Below are positions 1 to 7,895 of a stretch of DNA of 20,534 nt, piece after piece. This DNA is from 2-01-FULL-49-22 sp964639445 (GTDB lineage: Bacteria > Patescibacteriota > Saccharimonadia > Saccharimonadales > UBA10212): assembly GCA_964639445.1 (NCBI GenBank), contig CAZXDA010000009.1, positions 1-20,534 on the forward strand, written 5' to 3'. Position 1 is the stretch's first letter; each line of letters starts with the position of its first letter. The position numbers and the translations under genes were made by a program. The notes beneath the pieces were generated by a model. The model saw nothing but the letters and a program-made list of their open reading frames with translations, was not told the DNA's origin and searched no databases.

Positions 1-65
1 TGATAATTGAGAAATTAAGGTGAAATGTGAAATGTGAAATGTGAATTGGAGTGACAGAGTCACGA
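1..65. repeat. Degenerate intergenic repeat, copy A
   Basis: Positions 20-47 hold a 7-base tandem repeat, GTGAAAT three times and then GTGAATT. It is followed by TGGAGTGACAGAGTCA at 47-62. The same 16 bases recur exactly at 482-497 behind a similar GTGAAA-rich stretch. GTGAC-AGA-GTCAC (51-63) is a small inverted repeat. The unit lies directly after the stop of the minus-strand gene that ends at 71. Its function is unknown and it shows no terminator form. Confidence 0.65.
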
Positions 66-70
66 CATCC

Positions 71-331
71 TCATTGCGAACCGCCAAACGGCGCCTGATT
101 TTGATTATTGCCAATCTGTACTGGTTGAGTTAGGTCAAGGGCGTTGGAATTTAGGAAGGAATTATAAGCCGAGTCATTTTTAATATCCGGAAAAGAGCTG
201 TTGATGGTATCGATAACCGGCACTTTAGAGCTAAAGCGTTTAGGCGAAAAGACCGCGCTGGCCAATATAAAGGTAAAAATAGCCGTAATCACAGCCGCCG
301 CTACGATTGTCAAAATATCACGCCGCCTCAT
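71..331 (-). CDS. Small single-TM protein, last gene of the pilMNO cluster
   Basis: This is an 86-residue protein. It has a short basic N-terminus (MRRRD), one hydrophobic segment at about residues 6-28, and a polar, asparagine/serine-rich tail ending in FGGSQ, so it is probably an N-in, C-out membrane protein. The start at 331 is favoured by a strong GGAAGGAG about 8 bases upstream. It follows pilO on the same strand after about 170 bases of repeat-rich spacer. PilP occupies this position in proteobacterial clusters, but no PilP lipobox or fold signature is visible, so no homology is claimed. It may be a lineage-specific accessory of the pilus assembly platform. The function is not recognised. 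Confidence 0.7.
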   Translation of the reverse strand: MRRRDILTIVAAAVITAIFTFILASAVFSPKRFSSKVPVIDTINSSFPDIKNDSAYNSFLNSNALDLTQPVQIGNNQNQAPFGGSQ

Positions 332-500
332 AAAGCAGCTCCTTCCGTCGCTGCAGTTTTCAATTTACAATTAGCAATTTTCAATGAATTATCAATTAGC
401 AATTTACATTTTTTAGCTGCAGCTAGTTTGATAAATGAAAAATGAGAAATTAATGTGAAAGGTGAAATGTTAAATGTGAAATGGAGTGACAGAGTCATGA
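332..500. repeat. Repeat-rich spacer between pilO and the small membrane protein
   Basis: There is no gene here. CAATTAGCAATTT occurs twice as a direct repeat (368-380 and 393-405) in AT-rich sequence. A perfect 12-base palindrome TAGCTGCAGCTA lies at 414-425. From about 430 to 500 there is a second copy of the GTGAAA/TGGAGTGACAGAGTCA unit seen at 1-65, ending just before the pilO stop codon. The ribosome-binding site of the downstream minus-strand gene lies near 340-347. Confidence 0.6.
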
Positions 501-1190
501 CTAGTGGACCTCCTTGGTATTTAAATTGAGGGTTTTGGCGGGCTGGTAATAGGTGCTGACCGCAATCGCAACAGACATATTGGCATCGCTGCCGTTTAAG
601 GACAGTTTGGTGATGTCAAAGGGACGAATGGAACGCTCTAAATCTTTAATCATATCTTGAACGTTTTTATAGGGAGCTGTGCCATTGATTGTGACGTCAA
701 TATTAGATGCTTGGGGAGTAGAAGACGGTTGATTATTGGCGGTTTGTGACTGATCGGTGCCGCCAATGGATGGCGAACCAATGCTATCTTGGGCCATCAG
801 TTTTGACAAGCTGGTCAGCAGAGCCGGAAAGTCATATGCGGTGGGCAATGCGTCAAGTACAATGCGACCGTTATCGCCATCCGGCGGAATAGCATCCGGA
901 CTGGGGTCATTCTTGCCGCCTAAAACATTGGTTGGGCTGGAGCCAATGAACACGTCGTTGTACTGGCTGGCCAGCTGACGGGCAACCTGCACGTTAGCTC
1001 GCAGCTGCTTGGCAGCAGTATGCCTGGCGCCAATCACATTATTTTGAAAATTAAATTGCGTCAGCAGCGCTTTGATACTAACTATCGAAAAGATTGTAAC
1101 AACTGTAGCCAGTACTGTTATACCCAGCAAGCTGGTTTGGGCTCTATCGACTTTGATTTGCAGGCGTTTGCTTTGCAGATTGAGCTTCAT
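501..1190 (-). CDS. pilO: Type IV pilus assembly protein PilO-like
   Basis: This is a 229-residue bitopic membrane protein. It has a basic N-terminus, one TM segment at about residues 18-42, a coiled-coil-like stretch to about residue 80, and a C-terminal region (about 165-225) with alternating strands and helices as in the ferredoxin-like PilO fold. A disordered Gln/Ser/Thr/Asn-rich linker lies at about 140-163. PilO dimerises with PilN in the inner-membrane alignment platform of type IV pili. Identification rests on order (pilM, pilN, pilO), size and topology, since PilO sequences are poorly conserved. It begins 9 bases after the pilN stop, with AAGG upstream of the ATG. Confidence 0.8.
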   Translation of the reverse strand: MKLNLQSKRLQIKVDRAQTSLLGITVLATVVTIFSIVSIKALLTQFNFQNNVIGARHTAAKQLRANVQVARQLASQYNDVFIGSSPTNVLGGKNDPSPDAIPPDGDNGRIVLDALPTAYDFPALLTSLSKLMAQDSIGSPSIGGTDQSQTANNQPSSTPQASNIDVTINGTAPYKNVQDMIKDLERSIRPFDITKLSLNGSDANMSVAIAVSTYYQPAKTLNLNTKEVH

Positions 1191-1199
1191 ATTTTTACC

Positions 1200-1886
1200 T
1201 TACCTATTAAACAAGCTGTTAGTTGGGTCGCCGATACGGGTAGTCGTCAGGCTGGGCACAGATAATTTAGGCGCTTGAAGGCGGCCTTGGCTGTCGGTTA
1301 GATTGTTGGCAAAAAGTTTAGGGTCAAATTGCATGTCTAAACTGTAAGTTACATTGCTGGCATTGATTGCAAAATTGGTTTCCACCACCGAGCTGAAAGC
1401 CGGATGCGGACTGTCAGTATCGCCGGCCTTATAGGTAGTAAATTTTAATGTATCTATAAAGGTATTGACGGTTTTTTGCGAATCAGCGTTACCGTTAATA
1501 CTCAGAGTACTTTGTGTTAAGTCAAGATCTAGGCGCCTGATGCTGGCGTTAGTCGGAGTCAGCTGGGCTAAATAATCGAAAATTCGTGAAGCCATGTGCT
1601 TGTTTTTATGTAAGCCCGACAAAGTATAAAGCTGATTTTGAACAGTCACTATTTTGTTGAGGTCAGATATGCTGCCCAACTGGCTATTAGCATTATTTAA
1701 ATCTTTTTGGGCGTCACTCATCTGTTTTTTCTGGACGACTTCCACCATGCCAACCAGCAGCAAAAGAATAAATAAAGAAACGCCGGCCACCACTATGCTA
1801 ATGGCTACGACAAAGTTGCGCGCCCGATGCGTCTTTAGCGACTCGAGCTTAACATCTGGCAGAAGGTTAAACTGGGCGTGACTCAT
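1200..1886 (-). CDS. pilN: Type IV pilus assembly protein PilN
   Basis: This is a 228-residue bitopic membrane protein. Residues 6-11 (FNLLPD) match the conserved cytoplasmic N-terminal motif (usually INLLP) by which PilN docks into PilM. One TM segment follows at about 25-50, then a coiled coil at about 52-85, then a mixed alpha/beta periplasmic-type domain. Its ATG overlaps the pilM TGA in an ATGA arrangement (1883-1886), which suggests translational coupling. PilN joins the cytoplasmic actin-like PilM to PilO. The C-terminal 40 residues are proline/serine-rich and extend past the usual domain. Confidence 0.88.
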   Translation of the reverse strand: MSHAQFNLLPDVKLESLKTHRARNFVVAISIVVAGVSLFILLLLVGMVEVVQKKQMSDAQKDLNNANSQLGSISDLNKIVTVQNQLYTLSGLHKNKHMASRIFDYLAQLTPTNASIRRLDLDLTQSTLSINGNADSQKTVNTFIDTLKFTTYKAGDTDSPHPAFSSVVETNFAINASNVTYSLDMQFDPKLFANNLTDSQGRLQAPKLSVPSLTTTRIGDPTNSLFNR

Positions 1887-2947
1887 TCTATTTTCCTTTC
1901 GGCCAGGCCCACGGCTACCGCAAAGTGATTAGAAACCGCCAGCAGTTCGTTGTGCCGATCAGCCGGATAACTCACATTGCGCCAAGCATTGCCAATTTCG
2001 ACATTAATGCCAAAGTGATTGGCTAAATACAGCGGCAATTCCGGCAAGGCGGAGGCGCCGCCGGTTACGACCAGGCGGTCTATCTTAATGCCCGGATAAC
2101 GGTCATTAAAGAACTTAATTGATTTTTCGATTTCATTTATCAAGGCATCTACTACGCCAATAACCGCGCGATAAATCTGCCCTTCTAGCTTGTCCTTGCC
2201 AAGCCCAAATTTAAAAACAAACTGTTCGGCTTGGTGGGCCTCAATGCCCAGGTTCTGGGTGGCGGCCCTTACAAAAGCCGTGGTGCCGGTGGGGATAGAA
2301 CGAATAAGATGGGGTACGCCGGCAATAGCGATCACTAAATCTGTGGCCACTACGCCAATATCCAAAACCAGCTCTGTAATTGTCACGTCCACCGGTATAA
2401 CGGCGCGTGTTAAAGCCATGCTGTCCGGCTCAAAGGCAACTACGTTTAAGCCAATTGACTCCAGCATTTCCAATCTGTTTTCTACGAATTTGTTATCCAC
2501 GCTGGAAAGCAAAACCTCCACCTTATTGGGATCTTTGGTCGAATCGCCAACCACCGCCCAGTCTACTTTGGATTGGGCTAAAGGTGTGGGTATATAAGAG
2601 TCGGCTTGATAGCGAATGGTTTTAGCCAGTTCAGCTTGGGGCATTTTATCAATGTCAACCAGAGTGGTAAAAACGCGGTTGGATGGCAAGTTTACGGCCA
2701 CGTTTTTGGTATTTATGCCAACATCCTTAATCAGCTGCTGAACAACCTGGGCCACTTTTTGCCTGTCAGCCTTGGCGTCGCTTAAAGCCAAAGCACCCGG
2801 AAAAGGCACCTGCCCGTAACGGCTCAGTGCCTTGATTGGCCCGGGCCCTTTAAGCTGAACTACTCTGGCGGCGCTAATGCCCATATCTAGGCCAAAAAAA
2901 TCGGCTATGCCGCTTAAGATAGATTTTGTGGTTTTACCTAGATGCAT
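1883..2947 (-). CDS. pilM: Type IV pilus assembly ATPase-fold protein PilM
   Basis: This is a 354-residue cytoplasmic protein of the actin/FtsA-like superfamily. The first phosphate motif GLDMGISAARVVQL is at about residues 18-31, the second at about 195-200 (LDIG), and an adenosine-type glycine motif VVTGGAS is at about 292-298. PilM nucleates the inner-membrane platform by binding the PilN N-terminus, which is intact in the next gene. The length is normal for the family. No Shine-Dalgarno sequence lies at a usable distance from the ATG, and a TAAAAT box 9-14 bases upstream suggests a leaderless message. The extension and retraction ATPases (pilB, pilT) and pilC are not in this window. Confidence 0.92.
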   Translation of the reverse strand: MHLGKTTKSILSGIADFFGLDMGISAARVVQLKGPGPIKALSRYGQVPFPGALALSDAKADRQKVAQVVQQLIKDVGINTKNVAVNLPSNRVFTTLVDIDKMPQAELAKTIRYQADSYIPTPLAQSKVDWAVVGDSTKDPNKVEVLLSSVDNKFVENRLEMLESIGLNVVAFEPDSMALTRAVIPVDVTITELVLDIGVVATDLVIAIAGVPHLIRSIPTGTTAFVRAATQNLGIEAHQAEQFVFKFGLGKDKLEGQIYRAVIGVVDALINEIEKSIKFFNDRYPGIKIDRLVVTGGASALPELPLYLANHFGINVEIGNAWRNVSYPADRHNELLAVSNHFAVAVGLAERKIE

Positions 2948-2955
2948 TTTGTTTT

Positions 2956-2961
2956 ATTTTA
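2956..2961 (-). promoter_or_regulatory. Putative -10 box of pilM
   Basis: TAAAAT reads on the minus strand from 2961 to 2956. A start about 7 bases on would put the transcript within 2 bases of the pilM ATG at 2947. The -35 region is weak (TGGTAA-like), so this is tentative. Confidence 0.35.
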
Positions 2962-2994
2962 GTGCCCTTCCCCCTTAGTTTACCAGAAGCGTTA

Positions 2995-4164
2995 TTAAAA
3001 GACAGGCGGCAATGAAATTAAGCTGTCAATTTCCGATTGAAAATTAGTGTCATTAAAGAATGGGCCGCCTACAACCATCGCCGGCATATAATTAACAACT
3101 TCGGCCGCGCCGCTACCCGGGGCGGCGGCAAAGCCGTCTTCATTTGTGCTAGCGCCAGATACATCGCCGGGCGTGCGCATCAGCTGAATCTGTTTGGCAA
3201 TCAGCGCGCCATTAATCACCAGTTTGTTAGTGCAGTAAGCCGGGCCGGTGTATAGAATTTGATTTGTGCTGTTATCGTGACATGTCCAGATGTTGCCGGT
3301 ATCGTTGCGCAAGGCCGAGCTGTCTGTGGGGTCGGGCTGGGCAATATAAAGGCCGTCCAGCCGCGTCACGTTGCCACCTATATATATAGTGCCCTGCACC
3401 ACAAGCGAAAATTTGGGCACATTATCAATCGTGTAAGAGCCGTATGTGATGTTGCCGCCAATATAGACCGAGCCTCTGATGTAAATCGTGATTTGGCTGC
3501 CGGACGGTATGGTCACATCGCCGCCTACCAGGTTAAAGGGTGAGCTCATAGCCGTTTGGCTGTACGAATCAGACGGCGTGCTCGAGCTTAATTGACCGCC
3601 GGGCAAGGCACCGGGCTGGGGACTGGGCATTTTGATATTGTAATAGTCTGGTATGCAGTAGGCCGTTTGGCGGGTGCCCCCGGGCTTAATCATCAGCCCA
3701 CCCCAATAATTGGCCGGTGGCAGACTGACAAAGTTGGCAAAAGATAAATAGCTATAAGCTGTAGCACCTTTTTTGGCCATCGCGCCGCCGCTGTAAAAAC
3801 CAAGATTGTTGGAATTGCTACCTTCAATTTCGCCTAAGGCAATGGCCGCAAATTCGCTGGAGCTGCCGCCGGCCGAATTGCCGCCGCTGCTTTTGGCATA
3901 GGCCAAAATACCGCCGTAGCGGTTCTGACTATCGTAAGGAAAACTACCTGATTGATAATTAGAATCTTGGTAGTTAGAAGAAGGAGAGGTATCGCAAAGG
4001 TTATTGCCGCTGTTAAACCAGCCGCCAGTGGCAGTATCTGCGCCAGTAGCTTTGATGTACGGCAAAGTATCCGCGCCGGCCAAGCCTACAGGCGCCAAAG
4101 CCATAAACAAGACAGCCAATCCAGCATAGACTGCTTTAAGCCATCTGTCTGGCCTATACTTCAT
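2995..4164 (-). CDS. Secreted repeat-rich, probably beta-helical protein beside pilMNO
   Basis: This is a 389-residue protein. The Sec signal peptide (basic residues 2-10, hydrophobic 11-30) ends near AGADT. The first half is rich in Gly, Ser, Asn and Tyr. From about residue 205 there are repeating short strands with glycine/asparagine turns (IYIRGSVYIGGNITYG, then VVQGTIYIGGNVTRLDG, then LVINGALIAKQIQL), as in right-handed beta-helix or bactofilin-like folds. At least four cysteines could form disulfides outside the cell. It ends in a hydrophobic LISLPPVF. It lies 47 bases upstream of pilM on the same strand, so a pilus-associated or surface-adhesive role is plausible but inferred. I do not recognise a named family with certainty. 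Confidence 0.75.
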   Translation of the reverse strand: MKYRPDRWLKAVYAGLAVLFMALAPVGLAGADTLPYIKATGADTATGGWFNSGNNLCDTSPSSNYQDSNYQSGSFPYDSQNRYGGILAYAKSSGGNSAGGSSSEFAAIALGEIEGSNSNNLGFYSGGAMAKKGATAYSYLSFANFVSLPPANYWGGLMIKPGGTRQTAYCIPDYYNIKMPSPQPGALPGGQLSSSTPSDSYSQTAMSSPFNLVGGDVTIPSGSQITIYIRGSVYIGGNITYGSYTIDNVPKFSLVVQGTIYIGGNVTRLDGLYIAQPDPTDSSALRNDTGNIWTCHDNSTNQILYTGPAYCTNKLVINGALIAKQIQLMRTPGDVSGASTNEDGFAAAPGSGAAEVVNYMPAMVVGGPFFNDTNFQSEIDSLISLPPVF

Positions 4165-4172
4165 ACATAAGC

Positions 4173-4210
4173 ATTATAGGGTTGCGCCTCTTCCTACGCA
4201 AGCTTACAAT
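4173..4210. promoter_or_regulatory. Overlapping divergent promoters with a shared -35 dyad
   Basis: Minus strand: TTGCGT (4201-4196), a 17-base spacer, TATAAT (4178-4173), ATG at 4164. Plus strand: TTGCGC (4182-4187), a 17-base spacer, TACAAT (4205-4210), ATG at 4217. Each -10 lies about 7-9 bases from its start codon, so both messages should be leaderless or nearly so. The two -35 elements form the inverted repeat TTGCG-N10-CGCAA (4182-4201). The two polymerases would compete for one site. Confidence 0.6.
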
Positions 4211-4216
4211 ACACCT

Positions 4217-4813
4217 ATGCTTAAGCGGCCGCTCCGCTTTGTAAAAAAACACAAAATCACCTCAGCCGTTTTGCTGATTTTAATTTTGGTCGGCGGCTTT
4301 TTTGTTTACCAAAGAGTGGTTTTAGAGCTTAACAAACGCGCTTTTGCTCACGCCCGCGCCGCCATTGACACAGTTTACGCCGACATCGTCTCCCAGGTAG
4401 GTGTGCCAGACGATTCAAAAACAATAGAATTATGTACTCAAAGATACCAAGAATTTACAGGATATAGCGACACCACTTGTCATATTGATAAATCTTTTAT
4501 CTATGGCGTGGTGGATAAAACTGATGCCAATATCTTATTTAAGAAAATTCAATCGATTATCAATTCTAACAGTCAGTTTAAACCCACTAGGTCACCGGCC
4601 TCATCAATAACCGATTCACTAGCTGTCAACACTTACTACCATGCTGCTTCCGATAAATATAAAGCTAGTGGTTTAGATTGTGTTGTTAATTACGTCTATG
4701 ACACACCTCGAGAAATCGATTTAGGTATTAAGGATAAAAACAAGAAACCCTTTGAAATAACCGTTGGTTGTTACGGACCAGCCAGACAAGCCTACTATCC
4801 CCTATCTTATTGA
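4217..4813 (+). CDS. Signal-anchored extracytoplasmic protein of unknown function
   Basis: This is a 198-residue protein. It has a basic N-terminus (residues 3-13), one TM segment at about residues 15-33, and an external domain of about 160 residues holding four cysteines (in ELCTQ, TTCHI, LDCVV and VGCYG), which is consistent with disulfides. The last 80 residues look strand-rich and include YYHAASDKY. No catalytic motif or known family is recognised. The ATG lies about 7 bases after a TACAAT -10 box with no Shine-Dalgarno sequence. It is co-oriented with the SGNH hydrolase 43 bases downstream, and that gap has its own -10 box. A surface role alongside the hydrolase is only a guess from position. 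Confidence 0.72.
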   Translation: MLKRPLRFVKKHKITSAVLLILILVGGFFVYQRVVLELNKRAFAHARAAIDTVYADIVSQVGVPDDSKTIELCTQRYQEFTGYSDTTCHIDKSFIYGVVDKTDANILFKKIQSIINSNSQFKPTRSPASSITDSLAVNTYYHAASDKYKASGLDCVVNYVYDTPREIDLGIKDKNKKPFEITVGCYGPARQAYYPLSY

Positions 4814-4825
4814 CATAAATTGATA

Positions 4826-4849
4826 TATAATTTGACTAATTGTCAAATT
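4826..4849 (+). promoter_or_regulatory. -10 box and overlapping dyad upstream of the SGNH hydrolase gene
   Basis: TATAAT is at 4826-4831. A perfect 8-base inverted repeat AATTTGAC-TAATT-GTCAAATT (4829-4849) overlaps the -10 and the expected transcription start, which is a typical operator position. A TTGACA at 4810-4815 is only 10 bases from the -10, so it is not a proper -35. The expected leader is about 18 bases and lacks a Shine-Dalgarno sequence. Confidence 0.5.
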
Positions 4850-4856
4850 AAAGTTT

Positions 4857-7526
4857 ATGCTTAGTTTGAAAAAGGCTCTAGCGGCAGTGGGTGGGGTAGC
4901 CATAGTCGCGGTGGCTACTTTTATATTTGCGGCGTTGGCCCAAGCTACCTCAGATTCATCTTGGCTGGCACCCGCTCCTTTAACACTTCAAAAACAAGCT
5001 GATTTATCAGTTATACCTCGTTCCTGGAACGGCAACATCGATTGTATGCCGGAAAGCAGTAGCAGCTGCGTAATTAATACGCCGTATGGTTCAGCCACCA
5101 CCAACTCCAGCGTCAGTCTGACAGACTCTAATTACAGGCCGGTTTTAAGCTATATAGAAAACCGCCAACGCTATATCCCTATTCCCAACTCGTCCACTTT
5201 TATAACTTATACCACCGAGCCGCCTTATGGTTTTTATCTTTACTTTAATTACAATTTCTTATCCTCAATTAACAAAGTGTTTGATGCCAGCCTGGGCCAA
5301 ATTGTATATAAAGTTGTTCAGCCACCCAGCGGCAAGCTGGAAGATGTAACCCACCACCGGCTGGCTGCTGATTATACTTCTATCAGTTTCTCCGAAAACG
5401 GCCAATGGATGGTGGTTTCCGAACCTAATGTCGCTGTGTTAAGAATCAACTTGCAGACATTCGAGGTTTTGCCATTTGCGTCGGGCTTTAACTACACAAT
5501 CGGTTTAAGTCCGGCACCGCAAACCGCTATCACAAACGACGGCCGCTACGCGGTTGTAGCCTCCAAAGATTTTAACCGCTTTGATATTTACGACTTAAGT
5601 ACTTGCGCGGCAGTACCCGCTACCATTACCGGTCCGGTTAGCTGCCAGTCGCGCAACCTGCAGGCTCTTATGCTTAGTCAGGTTGCTGGGTATAGCAATG
5701 TCACTAACCTGAGGTTTATCAGCAACGATACTTTGAGCCTGTATGCGATTTATAATCAAGGCTCAAGCCGCAAAACCGCCAAATATATTTTGTCAACGGG
5801 TGCCGGGGTGATACACCAACAAGATTATTTGGCGCTGGGCGATTCTTATATATCCGGCGAAGGCGCCTTTCAATACCTGCAAGGCACAGACACGGCCGAT
5901 AATAAATGCCATGTTTCGCTTGTATCATATCCGTACCTACTTGGCCAAGAACTGAACTTCAATTCTTATCATTCTGCTGCCTGTTCCGGTGCAAAAATCA
6001 ATGACATTATAAATACAACCCCGACCTATACTGGACAAATAAAGAATGCGCCCACGAGATCGGAGCTAGAGAATAACGGTTTAGTCCCTTCGATCCTAAC
6101 CAATTTCCAGCAAGGCTACATTGACCAGCTAGACTTTGTAAAACAGTACCAGCCAAAGATCATTACCATTTCTATCGGCGGCAACGACATCGGTTTTTCC
6201 GCCCGCTTACGCAGTTGCATTTTGAGTATTGGTACCTGCTACAGCACATACGAAGACCGGCTAGAGTTTGTACGCGAAGTTAATCGCACCTTCCCCAGGC
6301 TTGTAGATACCTACACCAAAATCAAGAACAGCGGTGCGGCTGACGCCAAAATTTACGTCATCGGCTATCCGCAAATTGCCAAAGCCAATGGAAACTGCGC
6401 GCTTAATGTACGTATGAATAATGACGAGTTACTTTTTACCCAGCAAGCCATTGATTATCTGGATGCTGTTATTAAAAATGCAGCTGCTAAGGCCAGCGTG
6501 TTTTACGTAGACGTACAAGATGCTCTCTACGGCCACCGTTTATGCGAGGCGGGTCCTGGTTCAGTGGCTATGAATGGAGTCACCGCTGGTAATGATTTTC
6601 CAGATCTTTTGGGAGGACCTATTGGCCGTGAGACATATCACCCAAATGCCTTCGCCCACCAGCTTCTGGAAAATAAAATTCTAACAGCCACGCATAACTT
6701 GACTGATTCCATGCCCGTAGCCGATCTAAATGCCGCGCCACCGGCCGAAACTGGACTAGAAATCTTAAATGCTCCTCACTCCGGCCGAGCCGTTAGGGTC
6801 AGTCGCTACAATCCGGAAATAACTGATGATTTAATCTATAGGCAGCAGCCGGCCAATATTTACGTCAGCGGCGGCTCATATGCTCTAGCACCAAACACAA
6901 CTTTGCAGGCCGAGCTACATTCTACGCCCATCAGCCTGGGCAGCTACACCACCGATTCTAACGGCGACCTTACCGCTCAAATTACTATCCCTTCTGACGT
7001 AGAAAGCGGCTATCACAGCTTGCATTTTTATGGCACGGATATAACCGGCCAGTCGATTGATATTTACCAAACTATTTATGTGGCCGCTAGCTCGACAGAC
7101 TTGGATGGGAACGGCATAGCCGACAACACCCAAGCCTGCGTCGGTGTCACGCCTTCCGGCATTGATTATGACCAAGACGGCATCGACGACGCCTGTGACG
7201 GCTACATCTCCCTACCACCTCCGCCACTACCGTTAGTAACTCCGACTTCCTCTGGTTCACAAACCGATAACCAATCGATACAAAACATACCTGCCAGCTC
7301 TGCCACGACTCAAGAAGCACCGTCACCCGCAGATAGTTTTGATTCCATCTTCCAATCATTAACTTCCAGCACGGCAACTGACATTCATACTCCGTCTGGC
7401 AGCTTGCTCAGTCAAAAAGTTAACAAAGACTATCCCACCACCTCTTACGTCCCGCAATTCACCATCGGCGTAGTCGCTGTTATCGGCGGCGCTTTAGGTG
7501 TCTTATTCAGACATAAGATTTTGTGA
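4857..7526 (+). CDS. Cell-surface SGNH/GDSL hydrolase with N-terminal propeller-like region and Ca-binding repeats
   Basis: This is an 889-residue secreted enzyme. A signal peptide covers about residues 1-30. Residues 35-315 form a strand-rich region with WD40/propeller-like phrases (ISFSENGQWMVVSEP, TAITNDGRYAVVAS). The SGNH domain runs from about 322 to 610 and keeps block I (LALGDSYISGEG, Ser near 330), block III (IGGNDIGF, near 440) and block V (HPNAFAH, near 595), so the Ser-His catalytic pair and the oxyanion Gly/Asn are present. An Ig-like region follows, then a thrombospondin type 3-like DxDxDG segment (about 749-781) that should bind Ca2+. A Pro/Ser/Thr linker and a C-terminal TM segment with RHKIL complete it. 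The substrate is probably an ester in lipid or polysaccharide, but is not determined. The last 24 bases overlap the convergent doc gene. Confidence 0.85.
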   Translation: MLSLKKALAAVGGVAIVAVATFIFAALAQATSDSSWLAPAPLTLQKQADLSVIPRSWNGNIDCMPESSSSCVINTPYGSATTNSSVSLTDSNYRPVLSYIENRQRYIPIPNSSTFITYTTEPPYGFYLYFNYNFLSSINKVFDASLGQIVYKVVQPPSGKLEDVTHHRLAADYTSISFSENGQWMVVSEPNVAVLRINLQTFEVLPFASGFNYTIGLSPAPQTAITNDGRYAVVASKDFNRFDIYDLSTCAAVPATITGPVSCQSRNLQALMLSQVAGYSNVTNLRFISNDTLSLYAIYNQGSSRKTAKYILSTGAGVIHQQDYLALGDSYISGEGAFQYLQGTDTADNKCHVSLVSYPYLLGQELNFNSYHSAACSGAKINDIINTTPTYTGQIKNAPTRSELENNGLVPSILTNFQQGYIDQLDFVKQYQPKIITISIGGNDIGFSARLRSCILSIGTCYSTYEDRLEFVREVNRTFPRLVDTYTKIKNSGAADAKIYVIGYPQIAKANGNCALNVRMNNDELLFTQQAIDYLDAVIKNAAAKASVFYVDVQDALYGHRLCEAGPGSVAMNGVTAGNDFPDLLGGPIGRETYHPNAFAHQLLENKILTATHNLTDSMPVADLNAAPPAETGLEILNAPHSGRAVRVSRYNPEITDDLIYRQQPANIYVSGGSYALAPNTTLQAELHSTPISLGSYTTDSNGDLTAQITIPSDVESGYHSLHFYGTDITGQSIDIYQTIYVAASSTDLDGNGIADNTQACVGVTPSGIDYDQDGIDDACDGYISLPPPPLPLVTPTSSGSQTDNQSIQNIPASSATTQEAPSPADSFDSIFQSLTSSTATDIHTPSGSLLSQKVNKDYPTTSYVPQFTIGVVAVIGGALGVLFRHKIL

Positions 7527-7895
7527 GTGCGCCTCAAGCCAAGCAGCAATTTCAGCGATCCCTAGTCCTTCTTTGGCTATCCTTACTGCAAACTCTTCAA
7601 TCTCACCCTTTTTAGCCCTAAATTTCACATCATTAAGCTCTAGCAGGGTCAATCCAGCTAGCATGGCCGTACGTTTATTGCCATCTAAAAACGGGTGACC
7701 AGTAATTATTGTTTTAATCAGAGCCGCCGATTTTTCATAAATTGATGAATAAAGTTCTTCACCAAAAACGTTTTGAGTTTGTACAGCCACAGCTGCTTCT
7801 AGTCTGCCGATATCAAGTAGCTGATTAGAGCCACCGGTCTCACCAGTTACTAAAGCATGGAGCTCAAGCAACTGTTCGAGCGTTAAAAAGATCAT
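7503..7895 (-). CDS. doc: Doc-family (Fic fold) toxin
   Basis: This is a 130-residue protein, the normal size for Doc. The signature HPFLDGNKR is at residues 67-75, with the catalytic-loop His, the Asp and the Asn-Lys-Arg all present. N-terminal GGSNQLLDIGRLEAAV is also typical of the family. Phage P1 Doc phosphorylates EF-Tu and stops translation. It is predicted to do the same here. The ATG overlaps the antitoxin TGA (7892-7895), so the two are translationally coupled. Its 3' end overlaps the end of the surface hydrolase gene by 24 bases on the other strand. No inhibitory (S/T)xxxE(G/N) helix is visible in the toxin, in keeping with an antitoxin in trans. Confidence 0.9.
   Translation of the reverse strand: MIFLTLEQLLELHALVTGETGGSNQLLDIGRLEAAVAVQTQNVFGEELYSSIYEKSAALIKTIITGHPFLDGNKRTAMLAGLTLLELNDVKFRAKKGEIEEFAVRIAKEGLGIAEIAAWLEAHSQNLMSE

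Noticed and set aside
2190..2597. Open frame of 135 codons on the plus strand inside pilM
   Set aside because: It is antisense to a clear pilM with intact motifs, has no ribosome-binding site, and encodes no recognisable pattern.
4810..4831. TTGACA and TATAAT as a full promoter for the SGNH gene
   Set aside because: The boxes are only 10 bases apart, too close for sigma-70-type recognition. Only the -10 is kept.
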